From Haematococcus lacustris (lineage: Eukaryota; Chlorophyta; Chlorophyceae; Chlamydomonadales; Haematococcaceae): 64,000 nucleotides of DNA. Under the pieces are notes generated by a model. The model searched no databases, had not been told where the DNA came from, and saw nothing but the letters and a program-made list of their open reading frames with translations. The position numbers and the translations under genes are program-made. The stretch lies in contig JASKMD010000029.1 in assembly GCA_030144725.1 (NCBI GenBank), forward strand, positions 10,842,663-10,906,662, read 5' to 3'. Positions 46,140 through 57,975 of the stretch are shown here, piece by piece (position 1 is the first letter of the stretch; every line of letters starts with the position of its first letter).

Positions 46140-47271
46140 ATGCCGACAACCAAGTACCACCCCTACAAGGGGAAGGGAGGGCATGCTGGCTGGGTGGAGG
46201 GGGAGGCAGTCTCCCACTGCTCCAGACAGAGTCTACAAGCCATCGGCCAGGTCACAGCCCAGATGGCTGATGTCATCACGGCCTGCAGAAACCTCAAGCC
46301 TTCACAGGTTTTACTGGCACATAGGACTTGCGCTGAGGCTGCTGTAGCCGCGCTTGCCGTGGGCAAGCGGCTGCGGGGGAAGGAGCCAGCCAGCCAGCTC
46401 CAGCCCATGCCCCGTCTCAGCTCCACACCCACGCAAGCAGGTGCACAGCTTGGGCCAGCCCATGCGCCCTGCCCCCACCATCTCCCAGACCAACCACCCT
46501 CGCACCCATCACAGCAGCAGGGGTCCAGCCAGCACCACCCGGCCCTGCCGGCACTGTTGCACCTACCGGGGCTCTCCATCCTCACTAGGCCTGCCACCAA
46601 CCCTGTGACCTCACCTGCCGAGGAGCAGCAGCCCATCATGTGAGTGCCCCTGCTGGATGTTGGGCTGACATGGCAAGCCAGATGAACAACATCAGCTGCA
46701 CACTCAGGTTGCATCCTGTTATAGCCCATTCCACCTAGCACCCTGGTGGTAGCACCACTCGTCACACTCCTGTGTGTGTTTTGTCATGCAGACACACCAC
46801 TGAGGAGCAAGACGAGCAGACCATGCCCCCAAGCTTTGCAGTGCTCCACAGCAGGATGCACAGACCTTTGCATCATCCATCCCCGGCTCTATGAGCATGC
46901 ACAGCTGCTTCTTTCCTGCTGCAGGGATCCAAGTTGAGTGGTCACAGACTGCATGTGCATGTGCCCAATGCATGACCCCCGCACCAAGGGGTGTGTGTTT
47001 GAGGCCCTCCATCACAAAGGCCTTTGTGGCCATGCCCATGTTCGATCAGAAGAGGGATGACAAGCATTGGGACGATGAGTGCCTCACCCTTCTGTGCTCA
47101 TTTGCACCAGACAGCGTGATGCAGCTGTGCACCTTGGGCAAGAAGCTGAGCGTGAGGATGTTAAACGAGTATTGCAAGGCAGTGGGGTTGCATGTGCCAG
47201 CCGGCACCTTGCGTGCTGAGTTACGGTACATGGTGTTGGAGCATCTGAATGAGCAGGCAGAGTGCGACTGA
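46140..47271 (+). CDS. Unrecognised family protein, copy 1
   Basis: Proposed exons 46140-46639 and 46842-47271 (phase 2, GT-AG), giving 309 aa. I do not recognise the family. The C-terminal part matches the gene at 60194-61755 block by block: MHSCFFPAAGIQVEWSQTACAC here against MHAMFFPADGVAPMWSETACAC there; then MPMFDQ against IPMFGR; then a terminal helix pair (LNEYCKAV...LRAELRYMVLEHL against LKEYAREC...LLRADILEHL). The last block is somewhat SAP-like. The N-terminal parts differ. No inverted repeats were seen around this copy. The acceptor at 46841 has a poor pyrimidine tract, so the first junction is uncertain. Confidence 0.5.
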
Positions 47272-47508
47272 GCTGGCTGTGTAAGATGACGTTGAGAAAA
47301 CTGGGCTCCATTCGTAAAGTGTACCGCAGTGTACCGCAGCGGAGAACTCTGCATCTTGCGTTGTGGGTGTTGCGGAGCAGCGCATGAAAGGCATATCGCG
47401 CGGAACGGAACCGTTCGCGTGCCTGGCAGACTGCCGGTCACCGTGGGTGCCAGCAGCTCGAGCGCGCAGGTGCAAGCGCGACGCAGAAATAGGGCGTTCC
47501 GTGCTAAA

Positions 47509-47715
47509 ATGACAACTCAACTCTCACCAAATCAAACGTGGTCGTTCAATGGGGTGCAACAAGTGCAACAAGTTTCGGGTGGCATGCGCCCATCGTCCGC
47601 ATTGAACTCTGCATTGAGCTCTAAGAGACCGTTCTTCCACAGTCAGTTCGGCCCCATAATTGACGGCAAGCGGCAGTGCCTACACTGCCCGGCTCAATTA
47701 ACGGTTCTCAATTAG
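47509..47715 (+). pseudogene. Short ORF with BED-finger-like start
   Basis: A 68-codon frame ending KRPFFHSQFGPIIDG then KRQCLHCPAQL. The aromatic residues followed by CxxC recall the first half of a BED zinc finger, common in hAT-type transposases. The second metal-binding half is missing. It may be a first exon or a remnant. Confidence 0.25.
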
Positions 47716-48659
47716 CTCAATTAGCGGTCCCCTTGCTTCACTTCCAAGGTGTTCACGGCATTAGCATGGGCTTGCATTTGCCCTGTGCCACGCGCATGTG
47801 CCAGCCGCAGGGGTAGCCAGCATGTGCCCAACTGATGCCATTGTGTGCCGCTATGGCCATTCAGCTGTTGCTGTTTTCATATTACATGTTTGCTTGCGTG
47901 GTAGCCCCCGCCCTCGCAATCGGAACTGCTTTGGCCTCGGTCGTATCCAGTATTAAAGTTGACCAAGGTGTCACTGACAAATGTGTGGCTTACCTGATGA
48001 TGAGTCGATGGGTCGGCCGTCACAGCATACTCCACACATAACCCCCTCCCACCACCTGCTTGCTTTCACAGCATGCGCACTACCACCTCCAAGGCAGCGC
48101 TCCAACACACTTGAACCCCGATCAATGCCCTCCCCTCATAAGTCGCTCTTCACTCTCAAGTCACATGTCACATCAACATCTATTGCATACCTCATTGCTA
48201 TTCTGGCTGATTAGAAGCAGTGGAGCAGCCCCTGGCACACCTTTGCCACAAGCCAGCTGATAAAGCGAGACGCGTTGGCCCATCGCCCTCATGGCCTGCG
48301 CTACCTGCCCAATGCAACCTGCCCCTTGCTGCCCCATGCTGCCTGCTTACCATAGCGAAAGCTGCACTTGTCAGGTAAAGGCAGGGGCACACGAATGAGA
48401 GGTAGCCCGCCACGACCAGTCTGCCTGTCTACCAAGGCTTTGTAAACGACTCTAATGACCTAAACCCGAAATAACGGCTGCACGACCATTGTCGGCTACC
48501 TGCGCCCACTGCAATGCTGGGCTTTGTGGGGAGGGCTCAGCAGCCTAATCAGAACATGGCAAGGACTTAAACACAACGTGTGCTGGCCCAAGCCAGGCAA
48601 CTTGACATGGTCCTGGGTCATGGTCTAGGAATGTGGAGGTGGTGGGCTGGTCAGCCACC
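47716..48659. other. Unassigned interval downstream of the exonuclease gene
   Basis: No gene is supported. It contains the presumed 3' region of the minus-strand exonuclease gene. Confidence 0.4.
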
Positions 48660-49442
48660 TTAAGAGAAAAAGGGTGCCCCACAGCTGCACTGTTTGCGGT
48701 TGCCCATGCACACCCCCTCAAAGGTAGCATGGCGGCGGGAAAAGGGCACCATGGGGGGAGCGGCTAGGAGGGCGGCCTGCAGGTGTGGAGCCGACAACAG
48801 GTAAAGGGAGGTCAGGGTCAGGGGCAGGGTCAGGTCCTGGGTCAGCCTTGGGGTCCAAGCCGGGGTCAGGGTCAGGGCAGGGGGAAGGGGCAGCTCTGTT
48901 CTTACCTCCCAATTACATTGTCACACCTCCCCTCCTCTGCCCTGTAGTGAGCCCTGCCTACCTGAGCCGCCTCCAGGGCCCCGGGTTGGGCCGTGAGGCG
49001 GATGTAGTGGTTAAACACACGTATGGACTTGACTGCGTCCTGCACCGCATTGTGGTCTCCGCCGCCCTCCGGCGCCTGGCCAACAGGGCAAGGCAGCGGT
49101 GGCACTGGATGATAGGCAAGGGCGGAGGTCAGGGTCAGAGGGGGCCGGGGTGAGAGTGAGGGGTGGTGTGAGGGATGGGGAGGGGAGGGGTGGGCAAAAG
49201 GTCCCTTCATGGGGAGGGGTGAAACAGGGCTCGTGAATGACATGACTCAGCGCAGGGGTGAGGGCGCAGGGGCAGGGAGCATGATGATGGTGAGGTGAGC
49301 CTGGCTGGCTGCGGCTGTGTTCCTATAACTGTTCACCCCACCATAACCATCCCAACATAGAAGAGTAACAGTCTTCATGAAGAGCTTGGTTGATGGGACA
49401 TAGGTAAACTTGCTGGCCCCCTTGCTGCCCCTCCTCTCGCTG

Positions 49443-49477
<35 letters not shown>

Positions 49478-51669
49478 GCTGCTGCTGATGCTGCCACTGC
49501 AATCATAACCCCCGTGCCGTCCCACTCTCTTGCACGCCTGCACCTCCCCTGCCCTTCTCCCCTGCCCCACACCATTTGCTACCATTCACCTGCCAGTTGA
49601 GCAGGACCTTTGCCACTGCATCTAAGCTGAACACAGTCCAGCTGCAGAGCACACACAGCAGAATGTTGTCAGTTGGCTCAGGCAGAGCGTCCACAGCAGC
49701 GCATGCGGTCTGCACCTCTACACCGCATGGGCCCCCACAGCCACTTGCAGTAGGTACGGCCCTGCTATGTGCTGCACCAGGCACTCAGTCAGCGCACGCG
49801 GCTTTATTACACCGGCATGCTGCATGGATACAGGCAACTGCAGGGAGGCAGGGAGGGGTGAGTTAACAACAGCGGCAGCAGCAGCAGCAGCAGCAGGATC
49901 GAACACTGCAGCAGGAGCGCTGGCAGTGGCACTGTCAGAGACGGTGGGGTGCACCGCTGTCAGTCTGGGCTGAGGCCAGGGTCAGCAGCGTGAAGCGGCA
50001 TCACTGGCCGTGCTGGCGATAGACCCTGGGAATGAGCTGTGCTGCATCGCATTCCAGCGTGGTGTCAGGAGGCGTGGTTGCGGCCTCACCTCTTGTAGCG
50101 AGGGTTGTGGACTCGGAACATGCCAGCCAGGTCTGCGGGCCATCAGATGCAGGTGAGGGGACAGGAGTGAGGTGTGAGGCACGGTGGCAGCTCACACTTG
50201 CAAGAGCACATGTGTTGAACTCCATGTGCCATGCCTTGGTACAGAGCAACACAGGACAGGGGCCATTGCCAGCAGAGCTGGGGGTGCCGCTCCTCGCTGC
50301 CGACCCAGCCCCAGCCCCCAGCCCCAGACTGACAGTGTAACACCGTATTGGCTGAAATAAGTACTATACTGATCCAACTCTACTGATCCACACCTCCTGC
50401 AGCCTGCAGCTGACACCCCTGCCACCGTCTCTGCCATTGCCACTGCCGGCGCTCCTGCTGCTAATGTAATTCCTGAGCCAACTGCTGCTGCTGCTGCTGC
50501 TGCTGGTGCTGCCGACTCACCCCTGAGCTCCGCAAAGTCCACGCCCTCCTTCAACCCCAGCCACTCCACGTCCTTGCTGATGCTCTGACCCACTAGGATG
50601 GCATTGCGGGGCAGGTGGGCACGCACCGTGGCCACGGCATCTTGTAGCCGCATGCCGTACTCATCCAGCAACCGTTTATTCAGGCCTGGTGGCAGGAGGG
50701 AGGTCGGGTAAGCTAGAGAACAGGAGCAAGCCGGTGGATGGCGCTTGTGCTGTGGTGAGGGTGCTTGTGGTGCGTGTGGCGCTTGTGCTCGTGGCGCTTG
50801 TTTGGGGGCTTGTCATGGCTGGCTGGCTGGGCATTAGTACGCTGACAGCTCTCAACATCTTGACCTATGCACGTATGCACTACGCATTGCCCATGTGCAT
50901 GGATCACTCGTCAGCGCCCATACAGCTGCAGCCCCTGTGTTCCTCACCTGTCAGGGGCTGCAGGTAAGACACCACTGGTTGCTCAGGCTTAACATACAGG
51001 TTGAGGATGACCTGCAGCCATGTGGGCAACCGGTCATGGCTGTGCAGTGGCATCCTGTGTGCGATGCGCCACCAGAGACAGCATGTGGTGAGCTCAATGT
51101 CCTCCCATGCAATGTCTTGAGCTTCCCAGCACAACCGCTCCTTTCATACTGGCACTGCCAGTCAACACATGAGGCATCCATGCGTTAGGTCTGACTGCCC
51201 AGCAGTGCCTTGCTGCAGTTCAGCCCTACTCAACTTCGTGGCAGCAGCAGTCATGGTCACGGTGGTAATGCTGGAGCTTATGATGGTGCTTGCTATGCTT
51301 GGAGTGTCATTGTTCCGTGAAAATAATGCATTGAGCTGTTTTGTGTCGTGCGCAACAGCGACATTCACAATTACAGTAAACCTTGCTGGGGACTGGCCAA
51401 ATGGACCTGTGATTTCTCACTCGCTCGGCTTGGTCCACCAAGCTTATCTGAGCTACCGCTCGCCCATTATGATGCGTGGACGTCGCCACGCATTCTACGT
51501 CGATGCAGAAGTAAGGGCCCGGCGGCAATAATGCTGTCATTGCAGCGACGGCAGATAACGCGTTGACGTCGTATCGCGGTGCGACGATGTAACGTCGTTC
51601 GTTGTGCTGGGACGCGGGAAATGTCAGATGGTTTAACTGCCATCCTGCCAATGGCACGCATGGCGACAT
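48660..51669 (-). CDS. DEDDh-family 3'-5' exonuclease (RNA exonuclease-like)
   Basis: Seven exons: 51669-51421, 51011-50948, 50685-50521, 50132-50090, 49641-49590, 49075-48962 and 48776-48660, with phases 0, 1, 1, 2, 0 and 0 at successive junctions, giving 267 aa. The three exonuclease motifs are present: Exo I FCIDVEC, Exo II LVGQSISKDVEW and Exo III HNAVQDAVKS (the H-x4-D form). These supply the four acidic residues that hold two metal ions, plus the general-base histidine. The C-terminus (GVCMGNRKQCSCGAPFF) has a compact Cys cluster that may bind zinc. Substrate is inferred as RNA from resemblance to REX-type proteins. Exon 3's donor lies in a run of G (AGGG then GTGAGT). The 5' end of this gene is duplicated upstream of the glucosidase gene. 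Confidence 0.85.
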
Positions 51670-52720
51670 AAGAGGCGGCGTATCTCTACAGCCCTCATGC
51701 TATTCCATAACAATGCAAGAGCTGTGATCAAAGCCAGTCCGCGAGCACATCATTGTAAAGGCTACTGGCAGTGCGCCTAATGCCCACTTCAGCTCAGCCC
51801 ACCTGGTGTGTGTGTGCCTCTATGACTACGAGTCGTAGTCTACGACTAGCTCATGCTTCTATAGCTCTCGCTCACACATCCCCGTGAGGTTGGCTTGCTG
51901 TAGCTGGATATCGCCGCCACTTGTGCCGCCACTTGCGCAACAGGGCCATGTCAATCTGAGAACCACTGGCACCTGCAGTGATAGAACCTGCACATGGGTG
52001 TGGGAGATGCATGAAGTCAGATCCCACAAGGTCAGGTAAAATGGCTCGAAAAAACGTACCGTCACTTTTTGTCGCGTGTACTGAACTCCAAGAGGTCAAA
52101 CCGCGACGCCCCGCTGCGGCGTGGTGCTCCGCAGCTTGGCCTGCGAGGGACGGGCTAAAGTCAGGCGACCCAACTAGCAAAACATGACAGGAAATGATAG
52201 GAAACCGACCCCTGGTAATCAAAACGACGCCGCGTCTCAGCCACGTGGTTTCTATTTATGTTTCGCACATCACTGGATAGAGGACTCTGTCAGCTATGTG
52301 GTGCAGCTTGTAACATTACATATTGTGCACTGTGCTGAGTGCTATGGCGGCTCAAATCTTTACATTTAAATTCATGCCAGTTTTGCTCATACGGGCCTCG
52401 CCGCGACCGATCGCCGCGACCGACGTGGCCCAGTAGCCTCTGCAAACAGTCAGGGACAGTCGCCGCAGTCAAAGCAATGCACATGGCACGCCAAACCGAT
52501 GTAACGACGCCCCTCCACCCATGCTCGGAAGTATACAAGGCTGCTGCATTGCTTGACCGATTCGTGAGTAGTACCTACTACCTGGCCACTCGGTAAGGCC
52601 ACTCAAGGTGTGTAGGCCATTGCTACGTTACCTTGCTCGACATGTTGGGTCCGATCCCTCCCGCCCGCCCTCCGCTTGCGTGTCCAGCTTGTGTCCAGAT
52701 CCGCCCTGACCCCCTGCTGC
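51670..52720. other. Upstream region of the exonuclease gene
   Basis: A block at 52115-52165 repeats 53540-53580 of the SAP-like gene (TGGTGCTCCGCAGCTTGGCC). Otherwise no gene is supported. Confidence 0.4.
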
Positions 52721-53728
52721 TCATCTGGAGGGGTGGGCATCCCAGGGGCGGCACCAGTTCCAACTGCCAGCTGCTGCCAGGGGGGGGGCAGCAGGAGGGG
52801 TGGGCAGCCCAGGGGCGGCACCAACGCCAGCTGCCAGCTGCTGCCAGGGGGGGGCAGCAGGAGGGGTGGGCAGCCCAGGGGCGGCACCAGCACCAGCTGT
52901 CTGCTGCTGCCAGGGGGGTGCAGCACGAGGGGGTAGCAGGTCAGGGGCGGCACCAGCACCAGCTGCCTGCTGTTGCCAGGGGGGTGCAGCACGAGGGGGT
53001 AGCAGGTCAGGGGCGGCACCAGCACCAGCTGTCTGCTGCTGCCAGGGGGGTGCATCAGGAGGGGGTAGCAGGTCAGGGGCGGCACCAGCACCGGCACCTG
53101 TTGCTGCCTCCAGCTCATCGCCATGCAGGGCGGCTACTGTGTTGCAGATATGGGCCATGACAAGACCCTTCAGCTTGGGCTTCAGCCACCCCTTTATAAG
53201 CTCCTGCTGGTGGAAGCGAAGGTAAGCTTGCAGCTCCCTAACAGATAGCTTCTCAGCCTCCTCGACAGTGGTGTGGCTGTAATCGCGCCCATCATAGGTC
53301 AGAGCATATGCTGCAGACAGTCTATGCTGCCCCTCATGGTCCCCCACATCAACCACCACCTGTCCCACTCTATGAGTTGCTGCTGCTGCTTTCATCTCCG
53401 CCTTTGCTATCCGTCGGGCCATAGCTGCTGCTGCCTCCTCACGCCGCACTTCCTTGCGTAGCTCTGGCAGCCGCTGTGCAAAGTCAAGCACGTCCACGCC
53501 GTCAATGGCATCGATGTGGGTACGCATGGACATGAGCTGGTGGTGCTCCGCAGCTTGGCCTGCGAGGGACGGGCTAAAGTCAACTTTGCCCCCCTCCGCG
53601 GTATCCTTGCACCAGTGACTCCTTGCATCCTGACGGTAGTGCACGTGCATACAACAACGCCGCAGCGACGAGCGAGGTAGAGCGGTCACTAGTCGGTCGG
53701 TCGGCGTGTCGTGATGGGGTGCCGGCAT
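52721..53728 (-). CDS. SAP-like domain protein, copy 2, with tandem Pro/Gln repeats
   Basis: A 335-aa frame starting at an ATG. A charged helical region (ELRKEVRREEAAAAMARRIA) comes first. The conserved core YDGRDYSHTTVEEAEKLSVR follows, then LQAYLRFHQQ...KLKGLVMAHI, shared with 7736-8385 and resembling a SAP motif. The C-terminal third is five or six copies of a 19-20-residue repeat (PPWQQQTAGAGAAPDLLPP). The last repeat changes frame at a run of nine G near 52780, so the real C-terminus is uncertain. No domain other than the SAP-like motif is recognised. Confidence 0.5.
   Translation of the reverse strand: MPAPHHDTPTDRLVTALPRSSLRRCCMHVHYRQDARSHWCKDTAEGGKVDFSPSLAGQAAEHHQLMSMRTHIDAIDGVDVLDFAQRLPELRKEVRREEAAAAMARRIAKAEMKAAAATHRVGQVVVDVGDHEGQHRLSAAYALTYDGRDYSHTTVEEAEKLSVRELQAYLRFHQQELIKGWLKPKLKGLVMAHICNTVAALHGDELEAATGAGAGAAPDLLPPPDAPPWQQQTAGAGAAPDLLPPRAAPPWQQQAAGAGAAPDLLPPRAAPPWQQQTAGAGAAPGLPTPPAAPPWQQLAAGVGAAPGLPTPPAAPPLAAAGSWNWCRPWDAHPSR
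52740..53090. repeat. Tandem repeat of about 57-60 bp in the SAP-like gene
   Basis: Units begin with CAGGGGCGGCACCAGC and contain TGCTGCCAGGGGGG. Length differences come from G-run slippage. Confidence 0.9.
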
Positions 53729-54521
53729 GCAAATTTGCAGTGCTATTTTTGAGATCGATTTGTTGCTTGTTGCTGCTACGCATCCGTCTAGATTTTGCGC
53801 CCTAGCTTTGACGTATGCTCATAGCTCCCACGGGAAGCTATTGCAGTGTATTAAAGCGGCCCTGCGCAGGTTGGGAAGCTCTTAAAATCACAGTACGTAG
53901 AAACCTAATTTCTAGGCAGGAAGTGCATCAAACGCCGTGCTGACCTCCTGTAGAGATGCAAACGGTGTGCCCCGAGAATCTCGTATACTTTTGGTAGCGT
54001 TATTCTTAGGATTAGCACCCATAGATCACCCAGACATACCTACCATGCTCATGTCTAAATTACCCCATCATCTCGCGCTCACTAGGCTGCGAAAGTGTAA
54101 GAGGTTGTTCTTATTCCTCCAAGCTACCACCAACGTTCATCAGCGGCACAAATGATGCAGACTGGCGGCCATAATTAGCGATGGGCCGACGCAGTCAGCG
54201 TAGTAAGAATAGGAAGGATCGGAAAGCATAGGACAGCAAAGGGAAGCATAGGGAAGCATAAGAAAGCATAGGAAGCTCTCGTCGTTCATCAGTAGCGGGT
54301 TATACGGGGTACATTTGCGGGTTATACGGGTGTTACACGGGATGTTACACGGGATGTTACATGCTAACGATTTTGGGGTTCCTGGCATCACGGGCGTATA
54401 GCAGACTAAGCGTTCATCGCATGCCGCACGGTGCTACGCCAATCGCACACGTCCCGGCACCGGGACATGCATGATAAGGTTGTGTAAAAGCTAGAAGTTG
54501 TTGCGTGTAGAAGTCAGAAGA
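53729..54521. other. Unassigned interval left of the 54.5-62.2 kb element
   Basis: No gene is supported. Short repeats of GGTGTTACACGGGATGTTAC type occur at 54320-54365, and purine-rich AGAAGT repeats at 54490-54537. Confidence 0.4.
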
Positions 54522-54591
54522 AGAAGTAGAAGTAGAAGGTCACCCCGGCCATTGGCCATGCCAATCCGTGCAATCAATCCTCTCGGTAAAA

Positions 54592-54636
54592 TGTCCACCG
54601 AACTTGTGGACATTTTGTCCACCAGTTATGTGGACA
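54592..54636. promoter_or_regulatory. Paired subterminal palindromes, left arm
   Basis: Two 21-bp imperfect palindromes of the form TGTCCACC-N6-GTGGACA, at 54592-54612 and 54616-54636, 24 bp apart. The mirror pair lies at 59437-59457 and 59461-59481. Their place near the tips suggests binding sites for a recombinase; this is inference. Confidence 0.4.
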
Positions 54637-55904
54637 TTTGAAACACGCACCAAACAGCTAACGCTGCATCAACCCTGCATTGTCTTAGTACCTGTGTGCC
54701 AACCGTAGGCCAAACACTGCGATCGACGCAGCCACCCAAACATGTGACCGCTCACTCCCTGCCAGGCCCGGCTTGGGCCCCTGCTGCTGTTAATGTGTGT
54801 TGATGGGAGATTGGACGTTTAATCAAACGCACCAGGCCCGTCTCCACAGCGAGAGAAGCGAGGAGCGGGGCCTTCCAACCGTCCAACCGCAGCCCACTCG
54901 CTCATCGGCACTACCTCGCTGCACGCACGCATGTACCTTCCGCTACAGCTCTGCGGACAAGACGGCTGCGCAGCAGGGTAAACAGTGCCCACGATAATCC
55001 TCTCCAGTAGCCTCAGCACCGGCAGCTCCTATCAGCACCAGGCAAGCCGCAGCAGGAGCAGTGGGCAAAGCAGCTGCTGGGCCAACGCTACGTCCGTGGC
55101 AGCTGCTGCGGATGCTGCGGATGGACTGCGGTCTCAGCGGCCAACGCAGCTCGCGTAATAACAAATGGTCGCTCCAACCCAGGTATGAGCTGCGTTGTGC
55201 CCCTAGTTCCTGGTGTACCCGCACATGCTGTTGCATGCTGTTGTTGTTGCACCTCACCTGCTCAAGTGCTCAATGCACAGCTATGCGCTGCATTGCTTCA
55301 CTCCTATGTGTGGCATCGTGCTGGTTGTGGTGCTTGTCCACAGGTATGGCCACACAGAAGCGTACCACCCGTGAGCAAACATTGCCCCACAAGGGGCAAG
55401 GCCATGTTGGCATCACAGCATGAGCATGCGGTAAGCACAGCTGCGCCACAAGGGGCAGGGGCAGGTATGAAGCGCAGCTGGGGCAGGTGCAGCAGGGGTA
55501 GGCAGGCAGCATTGCAGGAGTACCCAGGCAGAGCAGCAGGGACAAGCGCAGGCGCATCATGGGTTTGCGGGTAGTAGAGGGGCAGAGGCAGGTGAGCAGT
55601 GCAGCAGGGGCATGCGGTAAGGGTTGCATGTAGCTTGGGCAGGCAGGCGGTGGAGCTCCAGTGGCAAACGCAGCAGGGATAGACTATCAGAGGAAGGCAT
55701 GCTTTGCCTTTTGACAGGGAAGCTTGTGCCTGCTGGTGCTTGTGCAGATACCCGCTCAGGTTGTATGATGTGATGGCGGCAGCAGTGGGGGAGGGCGGTG
55801 CTAGCAGCAGCAGCAATGGTGGTGGCAGCAGCAGCAATGGTGGTGGCAGTGGTGGCAGCACAACAGGAGCTCTAGGACCGCCGCATCCCAGCCGTGCGCC
55901 ACCC

Positions 55905-55999
55905 CACCCCCTCCCAGCCTTGCCCCACCCCCTCCCAGCCCTGCCCCACCCCCTCCCAGCCCTGCCCCACCCCCTCCCAGCCCTGCCCCACCCCCTCCC
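55905..55999. repeat. 21-bp C-rich tandem repeat, left arm
   Basis: About four or five copies of a CCCCACCCCCTCCCAGCCCTG-like unit; the inverted counterpart is at 58060-58175. Confidence 0.9.
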
Positions 56000-56479
56000 A
56001 GGCTGTAGTGCATGAGCAGCAGTGCATGGGCAGCAACAGCAGCAGGCTGTAGGTGTGTAGCAGTGCAGGTTGCAGGTGTGTTGCAGTGCATGAGCAGCGG
56101 CAGCAGGCTGCAGGTGTGCTTCAGTGCATGAGCAGCAGCAAAAGCATCAGGCTAAAGTGCATGTGCTGCAGTGCATGGGCAGCGGCAGCAGCAACAGACT
56201 GTAATGCACGACCAGCAGTGCAAGGACAGCAACATGTGCGGTGTGTGATTGGTCGCATGCAAGCTCATTTCAAGGCATAGATCTGGCATGGTCTGCGTTG
56301 GTCTTGGTAGCTCCATGCAAATAAAGGCATGCAATTTGCGGTTGTTCAACCATGCCATTTCTTGTTTAGCCGCATATGGACACCACATTGGTTGTGTAAG
56401 ACAATGTTCCCGGTGATGGGCAATTGCAACTCGAATATCAGTGTTTACAATAGACCTAGCGTCCTTGACCATGCCAGTT

Positions 56480-57250
56480 GCAGCGTCGATGTTAGTGCAT
56501 GGATGGCCCGCTTGTACGGATAACCCATCTTCGCAACGTTATCGTGTTCTTGCCCTTGCTAGCATAACATGCCTTACCAAGCCTCAATGTAATGCACTAC
56601 TCACGAGACGCAAGTGATAGCATGGTTTGCAGCTGCAAGCCTGATACCCCTAGTCTCGCCCTCATGCAGCGACCACATGCACACACTACATTGTTATGGA
56701 TGCCTCTCCAGGACCTATCTGTGTGTTGTTGTCAATACAAGGGGCATAACGCGCAACACACCCTAGCATGTGGCTGGATCACTGCCAGGCCTGCACTTGC
56801 TAAGCATGACCGTGATGCATACATGCAAAGGGGGTATATAACAGGTGGCTACCACGTTTGCAGCGTTAGCGCATCACCGCGTGGTGGTGTTGTCCATACA
56901 AGGGGCATGTGGCGCACCACACCCTAGCATGTGGCTGGATCTGGTGAGCCTCCACTATAGGTACCATCCGTAGTCAGACTAGCTGTGACACATTGGGTGT
57001 GGATCACTGCCAGGCCAGCACTTGCTAAGCATGACCGTGATGCATACATGTAAAGGGGGTATGTAGCAGGTGGCTACCACGTTTGCAGCATTAGCGCACC
57101 ACCGCGTGGTAGTGTTGTCCATACAAGGGGCGTAGGTATCGTTCGAGAAGAGGATACACGGCTAATGACCACCACCGCTTTCTTCATTCTTGACCATTCA
57201 CTGCTTACAATAGACGGTGTGTGGCATGGAACTGAACGAAAGCTAAGGAC
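56480..57250 (+). repeat. Dispersed repeat shared with the 11.6-13.9 kb region
   Basis: Shared stretches include GATGCATACATGCAAAGGGG, ACCGCGTGGTGGTGTTGTCC and TGTGTGGCATGGAACTGAAC. Part of the unit is itself duplicated (about 56805 and 57035). Confidence 0.8.
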
Positions 57251-57599
57251 AGCCTTGTGAAAGCTTTTGTACCATGCAACATTATTCTCAGATGGGCTCA
57301 AAATTGTTGCTGATTGCTGGTACAAGGCTGTCATCAGCTGGCGGTTGTTGAGGTCTCGTTGATTGCCCTGAATTTGATGAAGCGCCGCAGATTCTGTAGT
57401 GATCCCTTCCCCAAAGATAACACATCTGCAAGCAGAGAGAATACATAAAGCTTTACACAAACGAATAATGTGGTATGGGTTACTGATACACACAGACACA
57501 CACACACTGACACACACAATTGGACCTTGGATAGTCGTAAGGCCACTGTGCAGGCCTGTGTGCAAGGTGAGGGGTGGCTGACAATGCAGCCTTGCGCTG

Positions 57600-57975
57600 G
57601 CGAGCAGGGCAGAAAACAAGGCAGGGGGCTGCTGCTGTTGCCCTGGGCTGGTGAGCAAGGTAGAGTACAAGGCAGGGTGCTGCTGCTGTTGCAGCCTTGG
57701 GCTGGTGAGCAGGGCAGAGGACAAGGCAGGGTGCTGATGGTACTGTTGCTGCAGCCCAGGGCTGATGAGCAGGGCAGAGGTCAAGGCAGGGGGCTGCTGC
57801 GGCTGCTGCCATGGGCTGGTGAGCAAGGCAGAGGACAAGGAAGGGGGCTGCTGCAGCTGCTGCTGCAGCCTTGGGCTGGTGAGCAGGGCAGAGGATAAGG
57901 AAGGGGGCTGCTGCTACTGCAGCCTTGGGCTGGTGAGCAGGGCAGAGGACAAGGCAGGGGGCTGCTGCTGCTACA
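57600..57975. repeat. Tandem repeat of about 57-66 bp
   Basis: Six or seven units built from GGGCTGGTGAGCAGGGCAGA and GGGGGCTGCTGCTG. Units follow each other without unique spacers. Confidence 0.9.

Noticed and set aside
52740..53090. Second CRISPR-like array
   Set aside because: A coding minisatellite with head-to-tail units and no spacers.
57600..57975. Tandem array resembling a CRISPR
   Set aside because: Units are contiguous, diverged and G-rich, without unique spacers, and the genome is eukaryotic.
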